A DNA stretch of 64,000 nt from an uncultured Dorea sp. (GTDB taxonomy: Bacteria; Bacillota; Clostridia; Lachnospirales; Lachnospiraceae). The notes under the pieces were generated by a model. It was given only the letters and a program-made list of their open reading frames with translations. It had not been told where the DNA came from and made no database searches. The translations under genes were made by a program, and so were the position numbers. Each line of letters begins with the position of its first letter. Within the stretch, counting starts at the first letter, position 1. Of the stretch, positions 16,832-24,070 are shown one piece after another. Location of the stretch: the NCBI GenBank assembly GCA_900550865.1, contig URTM01000001.1:109179-173178 (forward strand), in the 5' to 3' direction.

Positions 16832-18436
16832 TTATGATCTGCCAAATTCGGTCAGTTTCAGCCCTTCGTTCCGGTCGACCGTCATACGAATGCTCCATTC
16901 GTTGACGAATAACAGAAGCGGACGTCCCTTCAGATCTTTTACCTTCTTCATATCTGAAGTTCCGGTCAGTTTATCCAGATCAATTTCTTCATTTTCAATC
17001 CAGCGGATATATTCATACGGCAGATTCTCCAGACGGATCTCTACGTTATATTCGTTCTCCAGACGGTATTTTAATACATCAAACTGAAGCACACCGACAA
17101 CGCCGACGATGATCTCTTCCATACCGGTATTGTATTCCTGGAAGATCTGGATCGCACCTTCCTGGGCGATCTGGTTGATTCCCTTGATGAACTGCTTTCT
17201 CTTCATCGTATCGACCTGACGCACACGTGCGAAATGCTCCGGTGCAAATGTCGGGATTCCTTCGTATGTGAATCTGTCCTGTGCGGTCGTCAGTGTATCC
17301 CCGATTGAGAAGATTCCCGGATCGAATACACCGATGATATCTCCGCCGTAAGCCTTACTGATCATCTTACGCTCGCTTGCCATCATCTGCTGCGGCTGGG
17401 AAAGACGTACTTTCTTGCCGCCCTGCATATGATATACATCCATGCCGGCTTCGAACTCTCCGGAACAGATACGCATAAATGCAATTCTGTCACGGTGTGC
17501 TTTGTTCATATTGGCCTGGATCTTGAATACAAATGCCGAGAAATCTCCTTCTTCCATCGGATCGATCGGACCTCTGTCAGATGTTCTTGGAAGCGGTGAT
17601 GTCGTCATCTGAAGGAAATGCTGGAGGAATGTCTCCACACCAAAGTTGGTAAGGGCGGAACCAAAGAAGACTGGTGAAAGTTCTCCTTTGCTTACCAGCT
17701 CCTGGTCGAACTCTGCCCCGGCACCATCCTGAAGTTCAATCTCTTCTTCCAGCTGCACTCTCTGGTCATCAGTGATCAGCCATGAGATCTCCGGATCATT
17801 GATGTCTACCTTCTTCACTTCTCCCTGTGTCGTTCCTTTTTTTGTATCAGAGAAGATTTCTACCTTTTTGCTTGCTCTGTCATATACACCTCTGAACTCT
17901 TTACCGGAACCGATCGGCCAGTTGATCGGGCATGTTGCGATTCCAAGTTCATTTTCAATATCATCCAGAAGTTCAAATGTATCCATCGCTTCACGGTCCA
18001 TCTTATTGATAAACGTAAAGATTGGGATATGGCGCATCGTACATACTTTAAACAGCTTTCTCGTCTGCGCCTCGACACCCTTGGATGCGTCGATAACCAT
18101 GACCGCAGAATCTGCTGCCATCAGGGTACGGTAGGTATCCTCCGAGAAATCCTGATGTCCCGGTGTATCCAGGATATTGATACAGTATCCGTCATAATTA
18201 AACTGCAGTACAGAAGAAGTAACCGAGATACCTCTTTCCTTCTCAATCTCCATCCAGTCAGAAACCGCATGCTTTGCAGTTGCTTTTCCTTTAACACTAC
18301 CGGCCTGGTTGATTGCACCACCATAGAGAAGGAACTTCTCTGTCAGTGTTGTCTTACCTGCATCGGGATGTGAGATAATGGCAAATGTTCTTCTTTTCTT
18401 TATCTGATTCTTTACTTCATTCGTAATCTGTGACAT
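16832..18436 (-). CDS. prfC: Peptide chain release factor 3
   Basis: A 534-residue translational GTPase that removes RF1 or RF2 from the ribosome after termination. The P loop is HPDAGKTTLTEK, the switch II motif is DTPGHQDF and NKMD gives guanine specificity. Domain 2 and the C-terminal RF3 domain follow, and the length is standard. The gene is a single unit with its own sigma-A promoter upstream and a hairpin downstream. The AGGAGTG ribosome site is well placed. Confidence 0.96.
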   Translation of the reverse strand: MSQITNEVKNQIKKRRTFAIISHPDAGKTTLTEKFLLYGGAINQAGSVKGKATAKHAVSDWMEIEKERGISVTSSVLQFNYDGYCINILDTPGHQDFSEDTYRTLMAADSAVMVIDASKGVEAQTRKLFKVCTMRHIPIFTFINKMDREAMDTFELLDDIENELGIATCPINWPIGSGKEFRGVYDRASKKVEIFSDTKKGTTQGEVKKVDINDPEISWLITDDQRVQLEEEIELQDGAGAEFDQELVSKGELSPVFFGSALTNFGVETFLQHFLQMTTSPLPRTSDRGPIDPMEEGDFSAFVFKIQANMNKAHRDRIAFMRICSGEFEAGMDVYHMQGGKKVRLSQPQQMMASERKMISKAYGGDIIGVFDPGIFSIGDTLTTAQDRFTYEGIPTFAPEHFARVRQVDTMKRKQFIKGINQIAQEGAIQIFQEYNTGMEEIIVGVVGVLQFDVLKYRLENEYNVEIRLENLPYEYIRWIENEEIDLDKLTGTSDMKKVKDLKGRPLLLFVNEWSIRMTVDRNEGLKLTEFGRS

Positions 18437-18487
18437 ATATTATACACTCCTAATTTATAGTATATCCGTTTATAGGCACTGTTAATC

Positions 18488-18516
18488 AGTATAACATATG
18501 TCTTTGAAATGCTCAA
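18488..18516 (-). promoter_or_regulatory. Sigma-A promoter of prfC
   Basis: The minus strand has TTGAGC (18511-18516), a 17-bp spacer and TATACT (18488-18493), about 50 bp upstream of the prfC ATG. Confidence 0.7.
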
Positions 18517-18562
18517 ACATATTTTTCCTGTATTTTCGAGGTTTTTCCTTGTTTTCTGTAGC

Positions 18563-19228
18563 TTACTTCGAATCCGCATTCACCGGATTGATCACGATAT
18601 TCTGTGCTGCCACGCCCGTCTTTCTCGTCACGATGTCTTCAATCTGTGCCCGGTTCGCATCACTTAATTCCGAAGCTCCCACGATCACATCTGCCTGGTC
18701 ATCCGTAATACTTACAACTGAATCGTTAAATCCCTTCGCTGCCAGAAGTGACTCTGCTGCCGCTTCTTTTTCTGCGGTCTCTGTCATCTGTACCATCTGG
18801 TTCACTGCTTTTTCTTTCTCCGCATCGCTGAGATTCTTATTGTCGATAATGTTCTGCAACGTCTCTTTATTCTTGGAACGGACCTGTTCCCTGCTCACCT
18901 TCGCCTGTGCCGCAACCGAACTTACCGATCCATTCGTAAGAACCGCTTCTCCCGGCGTGCCGTCTACACTTCCGTCGTCTGTACTTCCGCTATTACTATC
19001 CGTGCTGCTGCCGGTATCGCCATCCTGGCTTTTGATATCTCCGGATGACACCGATGTATCTTCATCGGAAATATCCAGCAATTCCTTGTTCGCGAGTTCA
19101 GAATTGGTCTCCTGTGTCTTCGCTTTGTTCGGAAATAATTTGCCCGAGTAATTCATATACCCTGCGGCTGCGATCATCACGGCCAGTGTTGCGATCACGA
19201 TCTGATTCTTCTTTGCAATCTTTTTCAA
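18563..19228 (-). CDS. spoIIIAH: Stage III sporulation protein AH
   Basis: A 221-residue protein with one N-terminal membrane helix (about 8-28), an acidic Ser/Asp/Gly-rich linker (about 45-90) and a conserved C-terminal domain related to the YscJ/FliF ring-forming fold. In Bacillus, SpoIIIAH in the mother-cell membrane binds forespore SpoIIQ, and the complex forms a channel across the two membranes around the forespore. It probably starts at a TTG preceded by CAGGAGGG. It is the last gene of the spoIIIA operon. Confidence 0.93.
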   Translation of the reverse strand: MKKIAKKNQIVIATLAVMIAAAGYMNYSGKLFPNKAKTQETNSELANKELLDISDEDTSVSSGDIKSQDGDTGSSTDSNSGSTDDGSVDGTPGEAVLTNGSVSSVAAQAKVSREQVRSKNKETLQNIIDNKNLSDAEKEKAVNQMVQMTETAEKEAAAESLLAAKGFNDSVVSITDDQADVIVGASELSDANRAQIEDIVTRKTGVAAQNIVINPVNADSK

Positions 19229-19259
19229 TATTATGCCCTCCTGTCCTTTTACACTGCTC

Positions 19260-19904
19260 TTAATTCATCTGCTTTTTCATTATTCTAATCTTATGCGGTT
19301 CGATATCAAATAATGCCTGGACCGCGCTGCTGATATTTTCTTTCACCACTGCATTGCCGCCGCCATCTGCGATCACGACTACGCCTTCGATCTCAGGGCT
19401 CAGTTCTTTACTTACATACGGGGAGCCATTTTCCTGACTGCTGTTCTCACTGTCACTTCCATACACCGTACTTTCTTTTTTGGATGCTTTTGAAGACTGT
19501 CTGGTCCCTCCCTGGCTGTCTTCTTCTGTCACCGTCTCCTGATCTGATTCCGTATCTTTATCTAATACCTTTTCCGCCGAAGACTTCAGCGTGATCATTA
19601 CCTTTACTTCTCCGGCTCCCTCAATCTGCGACAAGATCCGGCTCAGGCGGTCTTCCAGATAGGTGGTATACGCTTCTTCGTCCGTCCCATCAGATGTCTC
19701 GCTTACAGTTTTTCCGGTATTACTGTCTGATGCGGACGAAGCATTTCCCTTCGTCTTTCCTGCCGGAACTGCGATCACCATCAGAAGAATTCCTGCGAGA
19801 AGCAGAATCAGGAGCTGATCTTTTTTTAGATTTTTAAACGAGAACTTTTTCCAGTTTCCAAGTTTTTCTGAAAATAAATCACTCAGATTCTTTGCCGATT
19901 TCAA
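19260..19904 (-). CDS. spoIIIAG: Stage III sporulation protein AG
   Basis: A 214-residue protein with a cytoplasmic start, one membrane helix (about 28-47), a low-complexity Ser/Thr/Asp-rich region and a ring-building domain with YLEDRLSRILSQIEGAGEVKVMITL, typical of SpoIIIAG. The Bacillus protein forms a large ring in the feeding-tube channel. Here the ring domain is interrupted by an acidic, Ser-rich insertion (about 120-165). It starts at a TTG inside the spoIIIAF frame and overlaps spoIIIAF by 26 bp. Confidence 0.93.
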   Translation of the reverse strand: MKSAKNLSDLFSEKLGNWKKFSFKNLKKDQLLILLLAGILLMVIAVPAGKTKGNASSASDSNTGKTVSETSDGTDEEAYTTYLEDRLSRILSQIEGAGEVKVMITLKSSAEKVLDKDTESDQETVTEEDSQGGTRQSSKASKKESTVYGSDSENSSQENGSPYVSKELSPEIEGVVVIADGGGNAVVKENISSAVQALFDIEPHKIRIMKKQMN

Positions 19905-20316
19905 TCCGCCCCACCTCGATTCTACTGTTCTGATCTATATTTTCATCCAAAGACTTATCTATGTTTGGATTCTGCATCTGATCTTCTGTATTCCAGCTGC
20001 CTGTATCCGGATTTTCTGTGTTGTGAGTTTCTGCGTTCTGTCCATCTATGCTGAGAATATCTTCCTGAACTTCCCGACTTTTTTCTTCCAGTTCACTGGT
20101 CTGAATCTTATATGCACTGTTATGATAAATTTCTTCAAATGCAGTCCTCTTATCAAATAATTCCAACACCGGTGTAACCAGCATCGCCGCCAGAATCAGT
20201 CCAAGGACAAAGCGGACATACTTTTGAAATCCATGGTCCGGTATCATCTGCAGGATTACGCTTCCAAGCACCGCAAAAAATGATAATTTCAAGATCCAGT
20301 TATAGATTATCTCCAT
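19879..20316 (-). CDS. spoIIIAF: Stage III sporulation protein AF
   Basis: A 145-residue protein with two N-terminal membrane helices (about 4-25 and 32-52, including the conserved FVLGLILAAMLVTPVLELF) and a soluble C-terminal part rich in Asn, Asp and Glu. In Bacillus it belongs to the mother-cell membrane platform of the SpoIIIA channel. The frame opens at 20343, but the ATG at 20316 has AGGAG at 8 nt and starts at the membrane helix. Confidence 0.9.
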   Translation of the reverse strand: MEIIYNWILKLSFFAVLGSVILQMIPDHGFQKYVRFVLGLILAAMLVTPVLELFDKRTAFEEIYHNSAYKIQTSELEEKSREVQEDILSIDGQNAETHNTENPDTGSWNTEDQMQNPNIDKSLDENIDQNSRIEVGRIEIGKESE

Positions 20317-20335
20317 CCGTTCCGCTCCTTCCCGG

Positions 20336-21628
20336 TCATGCATTTGTTACCGCCGCCACGATTGCAATCGTCAGCAGGAATAACACTCCCACGGTAAATA
20401 CAATCTGCATCAGTATCTGACATCCTTCTCCCACCGCTTCTACACATCCCGTGACACGTTCATCCGACACCGGCTGGATTACGGCAGCTGCAAGCTTATA
20501 AAGCAGAGCCGTTCCCGCAGTCTGAACTAACGGTATGACACACAGGGTAATACAGATCACCGCTCCTGCCATCCCAATTCCATTCTTTACCAATACTGCC
20601 GTTCCAAGCGCTACTTCCGTCATCCCGCCCAGAAGATTGCCTACTCCCGGAATCATCTCTGCACCTTGCAGCACGGTACTTCTCTTCACCGTATCGATCG
20701 CAGGACTGATCATTCCCTGGATCAGATTTGCACCAATAACACATGCAAGTGCAGTCTTCAATGTCCAACGTATGATTAATTCCAGAAATTCCGATAATTT
20801 TCCCAGCATATCTTCCGGTCCCAGAAAGTTCAGAATACGGATGATCATGTATACCCGCACCATCGGCAGCAGTACATTTCCGATTATGATCTCAACTGCA
20901 TAGATCAAGAACAGGACAAGATTGTAAAATGCCACCCCGGTCACACTTCCTTTTGCCACCGCAACTGCCAGAAAATACACCGGGTAAAACACTCCCATAA
21001 AAGACGTGATATTGCGTATTCCGGATTCCGCCCACTGAATGACCACATCGAACGCCGCAACCGTCAGTGCCGCCAGCAGCATGTAAATCATATAGAATCC
21101 GACACTGGCCACCTGCCGGTTCTGAAGTGTGCCTGCGAACTGATTCATGAATGCCGCGATCATTGCGATCAGCAAAATATGTATCAAATTTTTCTTGCCT
21201 GTCTGAAGCAGATAAAGCATCTGTTCTCTGGTGAATTCGGAAAGAAGCTTTGCAGATGTCTCCAGATCTCCGGTTAAGATTTCCGATATTACTTCTTGAA
21301 ATGTGATCCGTTTTTCAGGAAACAGCGAGCGTAAAGAATCATCAATTTCTCCGTATTCAAATTCTGAGAGGATGGTTTCTTTTATTTTCTGTTGTTCTTC
21401 TTCTGCATCTTCCGCAGTAGTTTCACTGTCCTCAGATAATTCATCTGCATAACAATATATAATCCCTGCGTTTCCCGCCGCTGAAAGTAATAGAAAAAAA
21501 GCCAACACACAACAAATGAAAACGCCTGCTATTTTTTCATATTTCTTTTCACTTTTCTCATCACATTGCAGACCACAGCTCCCATTATCTTCCACATTCA
21601 AATTCTTATATTTCATATCGTATCTCAT
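20336..21628 (-). CDS. spoIIIAE: Stage III sporulation protein AE
   Basis: A 430-residue polytopic membrane protein, the largest of the SpoIIIA set. A short cytoplasmic start is followed by a hydrophobic signal-like helix (about 36-56), a luminal acidic part (about 60-145) and about seven further helices. Its ATG overlaps the spoIIIAD stop in an ATGA arrangement, so translation is probably coupled. The 35-residue extension before the first helix (with CGLQC) is less conserved than the rest. Confidence 0.93.
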   Translation of the reverse strand: MRYDMKYKNLNVEDNGSCGLQCDEKSEKKYEKIAGVFICCVLAFFLLLSAAGNAGIIYCYADELSEDSETTAEDAEEEQQKIKETILSEFEYGEIDDSLRSLFPEKRITFQEVISEILTGDLETSAKLLSEFTREQMLYLLQTGKKNLIHILLIAMIAAFMNQFAGTLQNRQVASVGFYMIYMLLAALTVAAFDVVIQWAESGIRNITSFMGVFYPVYFLAVAVAKGSVTGVAFYNLVLFLIYAVEIIIGNVLLPMVRVYMIIRILNFLGPEDMLGKLSEFLELIIRWTLKTALACVIGANLIQGMISPAIDTVKRSTVLQGAEMIPGVGNLLGGMTEVALGTAVLVKNGIGMAGAVICITLCVIPLVQTAGTALLYKLAAAVIQPVSDERVTGCVEAVGEGCQILMQIVFTVGVLFLLTIAIVAAVTNA

Positions 21629-22011
21629 ACCAGAAATCCCCGTATCGTCTGCAAAAGCGCACTTAAAACCGGAAGGCTCAAGACCAGAATCGTAATTTTT
21701 GCAAACACTTCAATCTGTAATGCAATCGTCTGATATCCCGCATCTTTACAGATTGCCGACGAGAATTCGGCCGCATATGTAATTCCAAGAATCTTCCACA
21801 ATGTTTTGAAATAATCATTGTTAAGTCCCACTACATCACTGACCTCATTCAATACATCTTTAATCAAACCAATTTTTCCAAGCAGAGATGCAAAGATCAG
21901 CATACCAAGAGCGATACTGATATAAATTCCATATTCAGATTTACCACTTTTAAATTGTAGTGCCAGAAGAACTCCTGCCACCCCCAGTACTCCAATCTGC
22001 AGCATACTCAT
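21625..22011 (-). CDS. spoIIIAD: Stage III sporulation protein AD
   Basis: A 128-residue protein with three to four membrane helices. The middle part GLIKDVLNEVSDVVGLNNDYFKTLWKILG... and the AEFSSAICKDAG stretch are typical of SpoIIIAD. Upstream in-frame codons exist to 22146, but the ATG at 22011 has GGGAGG at 8 nt and the family length fits. It is a channel membrane component with no known catalytic activity. Confidence 0.92.
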   Translation of the reverse strand: MSMLQIGVLGVAGVLLALQFKSGKSEYGIYISIALGMLIFASLLGKIGLIKDVLNEVSDVVGLNNDYFKTLWKILGITYAAEFSSAICKDAGYQTIALQIEVFAKITILVLSLPVLSALLQTIRGFLV

Positions 22012-22060
22012 ATGTTCCGCCTCCCATCTTCGTGTAGCACATTCTTTAGTTCCGCACATT

Positions 22061-22255
22061 TTATAGTGAAAACAGATTCTGGATGGATTCAAACAGATCA
22101 TATATATACGGCACAATCCAGAACAATACCAGCAAAAGTCCTGCAAGACTGGTCAGAAAAGCCTGTTCTTCCCTTCCACTGTGCTTCAACACCTGACACA
22201 GTATCGATACCAGAATACCGACCGCTGCAATTTTAAATATCAGATTTATCGTCAT
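22061..22255 (-). CDS. spoIIIAC: Stage III sporulation protein AC
   Basis: A 64-residue protein with two membrane helices (about 4-20 and 30-52), matching the roughly 68-residue Bacillus SpoIIIAC in length and pattern (INLIFKIAAVGILVSIL). I chose the ATG at 22255, because GGGAGGG precedes it and the frame upstream (to 22321) overlaps spoIIIAB and looks non-coding. It is a small component of the SpoIIIA channel. Confidence 0.9.
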   Translation of the reverse strand: MTINLIFKIAAVGILVSILCQVLKHSGREEQAFLTSLAGLLLVLFWIVPYIYDLFESIQNLFSL

Positions 22256-22272
22256 ACATACCCTCCCTTTTC

Positions 22273-22791
22273 TCACAGGAGGATGATTGCCAGAAATACA
22301 CCTCCGGTCACTCCGATACACTGATACAGACGGATTCTCTCCTTCTGCTCCGTTCTCATGTCCTCCATTTTCTGTTCCATTTGTTCCAGATACAGATCCA
22401 GCGTCCTTACCTGCATCTCGATATCGATCGTCCCCAGTTCACCGCCCAGACGGATCAGGCTCTCCAGCATATCCTGCGGGATTCCGGTTTCCGGCAGATA
22501 TGTTCTCGTCTCTTCTTCCCATATTCCCGCCAGACTTGTACCCTGTCTGTTTGCCAGCCGCTCATACAGAGATAACAGCCATATCTTATACGGTTCCTGA
22601 GCTTCACTTCCTACACTTAAGAACGCTTCCGGAAGCACCCGTCTGGAATAGCGGATCTCACTTCTGATCCGGAAGATCAGCTTTCGCAGGTAACGCATCT
22701 GTCTGTAACATTCTTCAATTTTCGCCGCCTGCAGCATCCCCCAGCCGCTGCCCGCAAAGATGACCATCATAGCTCCGATTGCTTTTATCAT
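22273..22791 (-). CDS. spoIIIAB: Stage III sporulation protein AB
   Basis: A 172-residue protein with hydrophobic helices at both ends (about 3-20 and 155-172) and a helical soluble core containing YRQMRYLRKLIFRIRSEIRY, which resembles the type II secretion factor GspF. It is thought to anchor the ATPase SpoIIIAA to the membrane. Its ATG overlaps the spoIIIAA stop in an ATGA junction. Confidence 0.93.
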   Translation of the reverse strand: MIKAIGAMMVIFAGSGWGMLQAAKIEECYRQMRYLRKLIFRIRSEIRYSRRVLPEAFLSVGSEAQEPYKIWLLSLYERLANRQGTSLAGIWEEETRTYLPETGIPQDMLESLIRLGGELGTIDIEMQVRTLDLYLEQMEQKMEDMRTEQKERIRLYQCIGVTGGVFLAIILL

Positions 22792-23735
22792 TTCGCCATT
22801 TCCAGCGCTTCTTTATACAGAAGACTGCCTCTGTTATCAAAGATTCCTTCGATCTGTCCTACGTGCGCATCATTTCCAAGTAAAATATACCGTTCAAACC
22901 TTCCCTCTCCGATCATCCGGTTGAATAACGGTTTCTTTCTTAATTCTTCCATAGACTCGGCATGTACCGTTGCCAGCATCTTACATCCACAGTGCATGGC
23001 ATATTCGATGGCATGTACATCTTCCGGTGTCCCGATCTCGTCCACAGCGATCACCTGCGGTCCCATCGAACGGATCAGCATGATCATCCCTTCTGCTTTC
23101 GGGCACCCATCCAGAATATCCGTACGGATTCCAAGATGATTCTGCGCCACACCCATATAGCAGCCGCCAATCTCCGAACGTTCATCCACCACACCTACCG
23201 CAAGTCCCGGAAGCCATGAATTTCCTTCTGATATCTGACGGATCAGGTCTCTTAACAGTGTCGTCTTTCCGCATCCCGGCGGCGATACGATTAATGTATG
23301 ACATAACAACCGGTTACATACAATATAGGGAAATACCGCATCGGCGCATCCAATCATCTCATGTGCCACACGAATATTCACCGAAGAAATGTATTTCAGA
23401 TTCTTTACCTTTCCATTTTCCATAATAGCCTGTCCCGACAATCCCACTCTGTGTCCTCCTTCGATCGTGATAAATCCCTGCCGCATCTCCTGCTCACACG
23501 CATATAGGGAATAATTACTGATGTATTCCAGCATTTCGCGGATATTATCTTTCGTTACCAGGTATGGCCGTCTGGCTTTCGCTCCTGGGATAACTTCCGT
23601 GTCATGATACAGGAAGATCAGCGGCTTTCCCTCCCGGAGACGGATCTCCTGTAAGTATTCGAACTCCAGCTTTTCCTTTTGTATAATACTTCTGACATCC
23701 CATGGCAGGACTTTTAAGATTGTATCTTTTTTCAT
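22788..23735 (-). CDS. spoIIIAA: Stage III sporulation ATPase SpoIIIAA
   Basis: A 315-residue secretion-type ATPase. Walker A is SPPGCGKTTLLRD (about residue 145), GVVDERSEIGG follows, and Walker B is VIAVDEIGTPED. It is proposed to energise the SpoIIIA-SpoIIQ channel that keeps the engulfed forespore active. The frame opens at a GTG at 23744, but the GAGGTG ribosome site is properly spaced only from the ATG at 23735. It is the first gene of the operon, behind a good sigma-E-like promoter. Confidence 0.94.
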   Translation of the reverse strand: MKKDTILKVLPWDVRSIIQKEKLEFEYLQEIRLREGKPLIFLYHDTEVIPGAKARRPYLVTKDNIREMLEYISNYSLYACEQEMRQGFITIEGGHRVGLSGQAIMENGKVKNLKYISSVNIRVAHEMIGCADAVFPYIVCNRLLCHTLIVSPPGCGKTTLLRDLIRQISEGNSWLPGLAVGVVDERSEIGGCYMGVAQNHLGIRTDILDGCPKAEGMIMLIRSMGPQVIAVDEIGTPEDVHAIEYAMHCGCKMLATVHAESMEELRKKPLFNRMIGEGRFERYILLGNDAHVGQIEGIFDNRGSLLYKEALEMAK

Positions 23736-23756
23736 GTTCATCACCTCTTTACACCC

Positions 23757-23786
23757 ATGTATATGTGGATGGATAGAGATTATGAC
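23757..23786 (-). promoter_or_regulatory. Sigma-E-like promoter of the spoIIIA operon
   Basis: The minus strand reads GTCATAAT (23779-23786), a 13-bp spacer, then CATATACAT (23757-23765). This fits the Bacillus sigma-E pattern (GTCATATT and CATACAAT). The spoIIIA operon is a known sigma-E target, and the box lies 22 bp upstream of the chosen ATG. Confidence 0.7.
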
Positions 23787-23802
23787 TGGTATTTTTCTGG
23801 GG

Positions 23803-23850
23803 ACGCAAAAAGGTGATATGAAATTTGGGTTTTTATTTCATATCACCTTT
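23803..23850 (-). terminator. Perfect 16-bp hairpin with T run upstream of spoIIIA
   Basis: AAAGGTGATATGAAAT (23809-23824) and ATTTCATATCACCTTT (23835-23850) pair without mismatch around a 10-nt loop. On the minus strand the stem is followed by TTTTTG, so it should end transcripts coming from the pnp side. The pnp gene already has its own terminator 150 bp earlier. Confidence 0.75.
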
Positions 23851-23997
23851 ATTCCTATATTCATTTTTCATACTTCTTACAATCTAATATACTTTCGTCT
23901 AATTGTATATTACTATAACTTAAGTATATTAAGCAAGTCTTCTTCACGTCTGGCTCTATTTGCCTTATTTTCCAATTTTTTTCCTATACTTTAGTAG

Positions 23998-24040
23998 CAA
24001 AAAATGCCCCAGGCTTCCACTACCGGAACCCTGAGGCATT
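23998..24040 (-). terminator. Intrinsic terminator of pnp
   Basis: The minus strand forms AATGCCTCAGG (24030-24040) pairing with CCTGGGGCATT (24003-24013), extended inward by GGAA/TTCC, and followed by TTTTTT. It lies 31 bp after the pnp stop. Confidence 0.88.
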
Positions 24041-24070
24041 CACATTACATCTGATATTAAATTTATAATC

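Larger units (their letters stand above)
23736..24070. other. 335-bp intergenic segment between pnp and spoIIIAA
   Basis: From high to low coordinates this holds the pnp terminator (24003-24040), an AT-rich stretch with a possible 20-codon frame (23913-23975, minus, TTG start, weak AGGAAAAAAA site), a perfect 16-bp hairpin with T run (23809-23850) and the sigma-E-like spoIIIA promoter (23757-23786). No recognisable protein gene is present. Confidence 0.7.

Noticed and set aside
23734..23994. 86-codon plus-strand frame between spoIIIAA and pnp
   Set aside because: It crosses the perfect terminator hairpin and the sigma-E-like promoter, has no ribosome site and looks like AT-rich noise.
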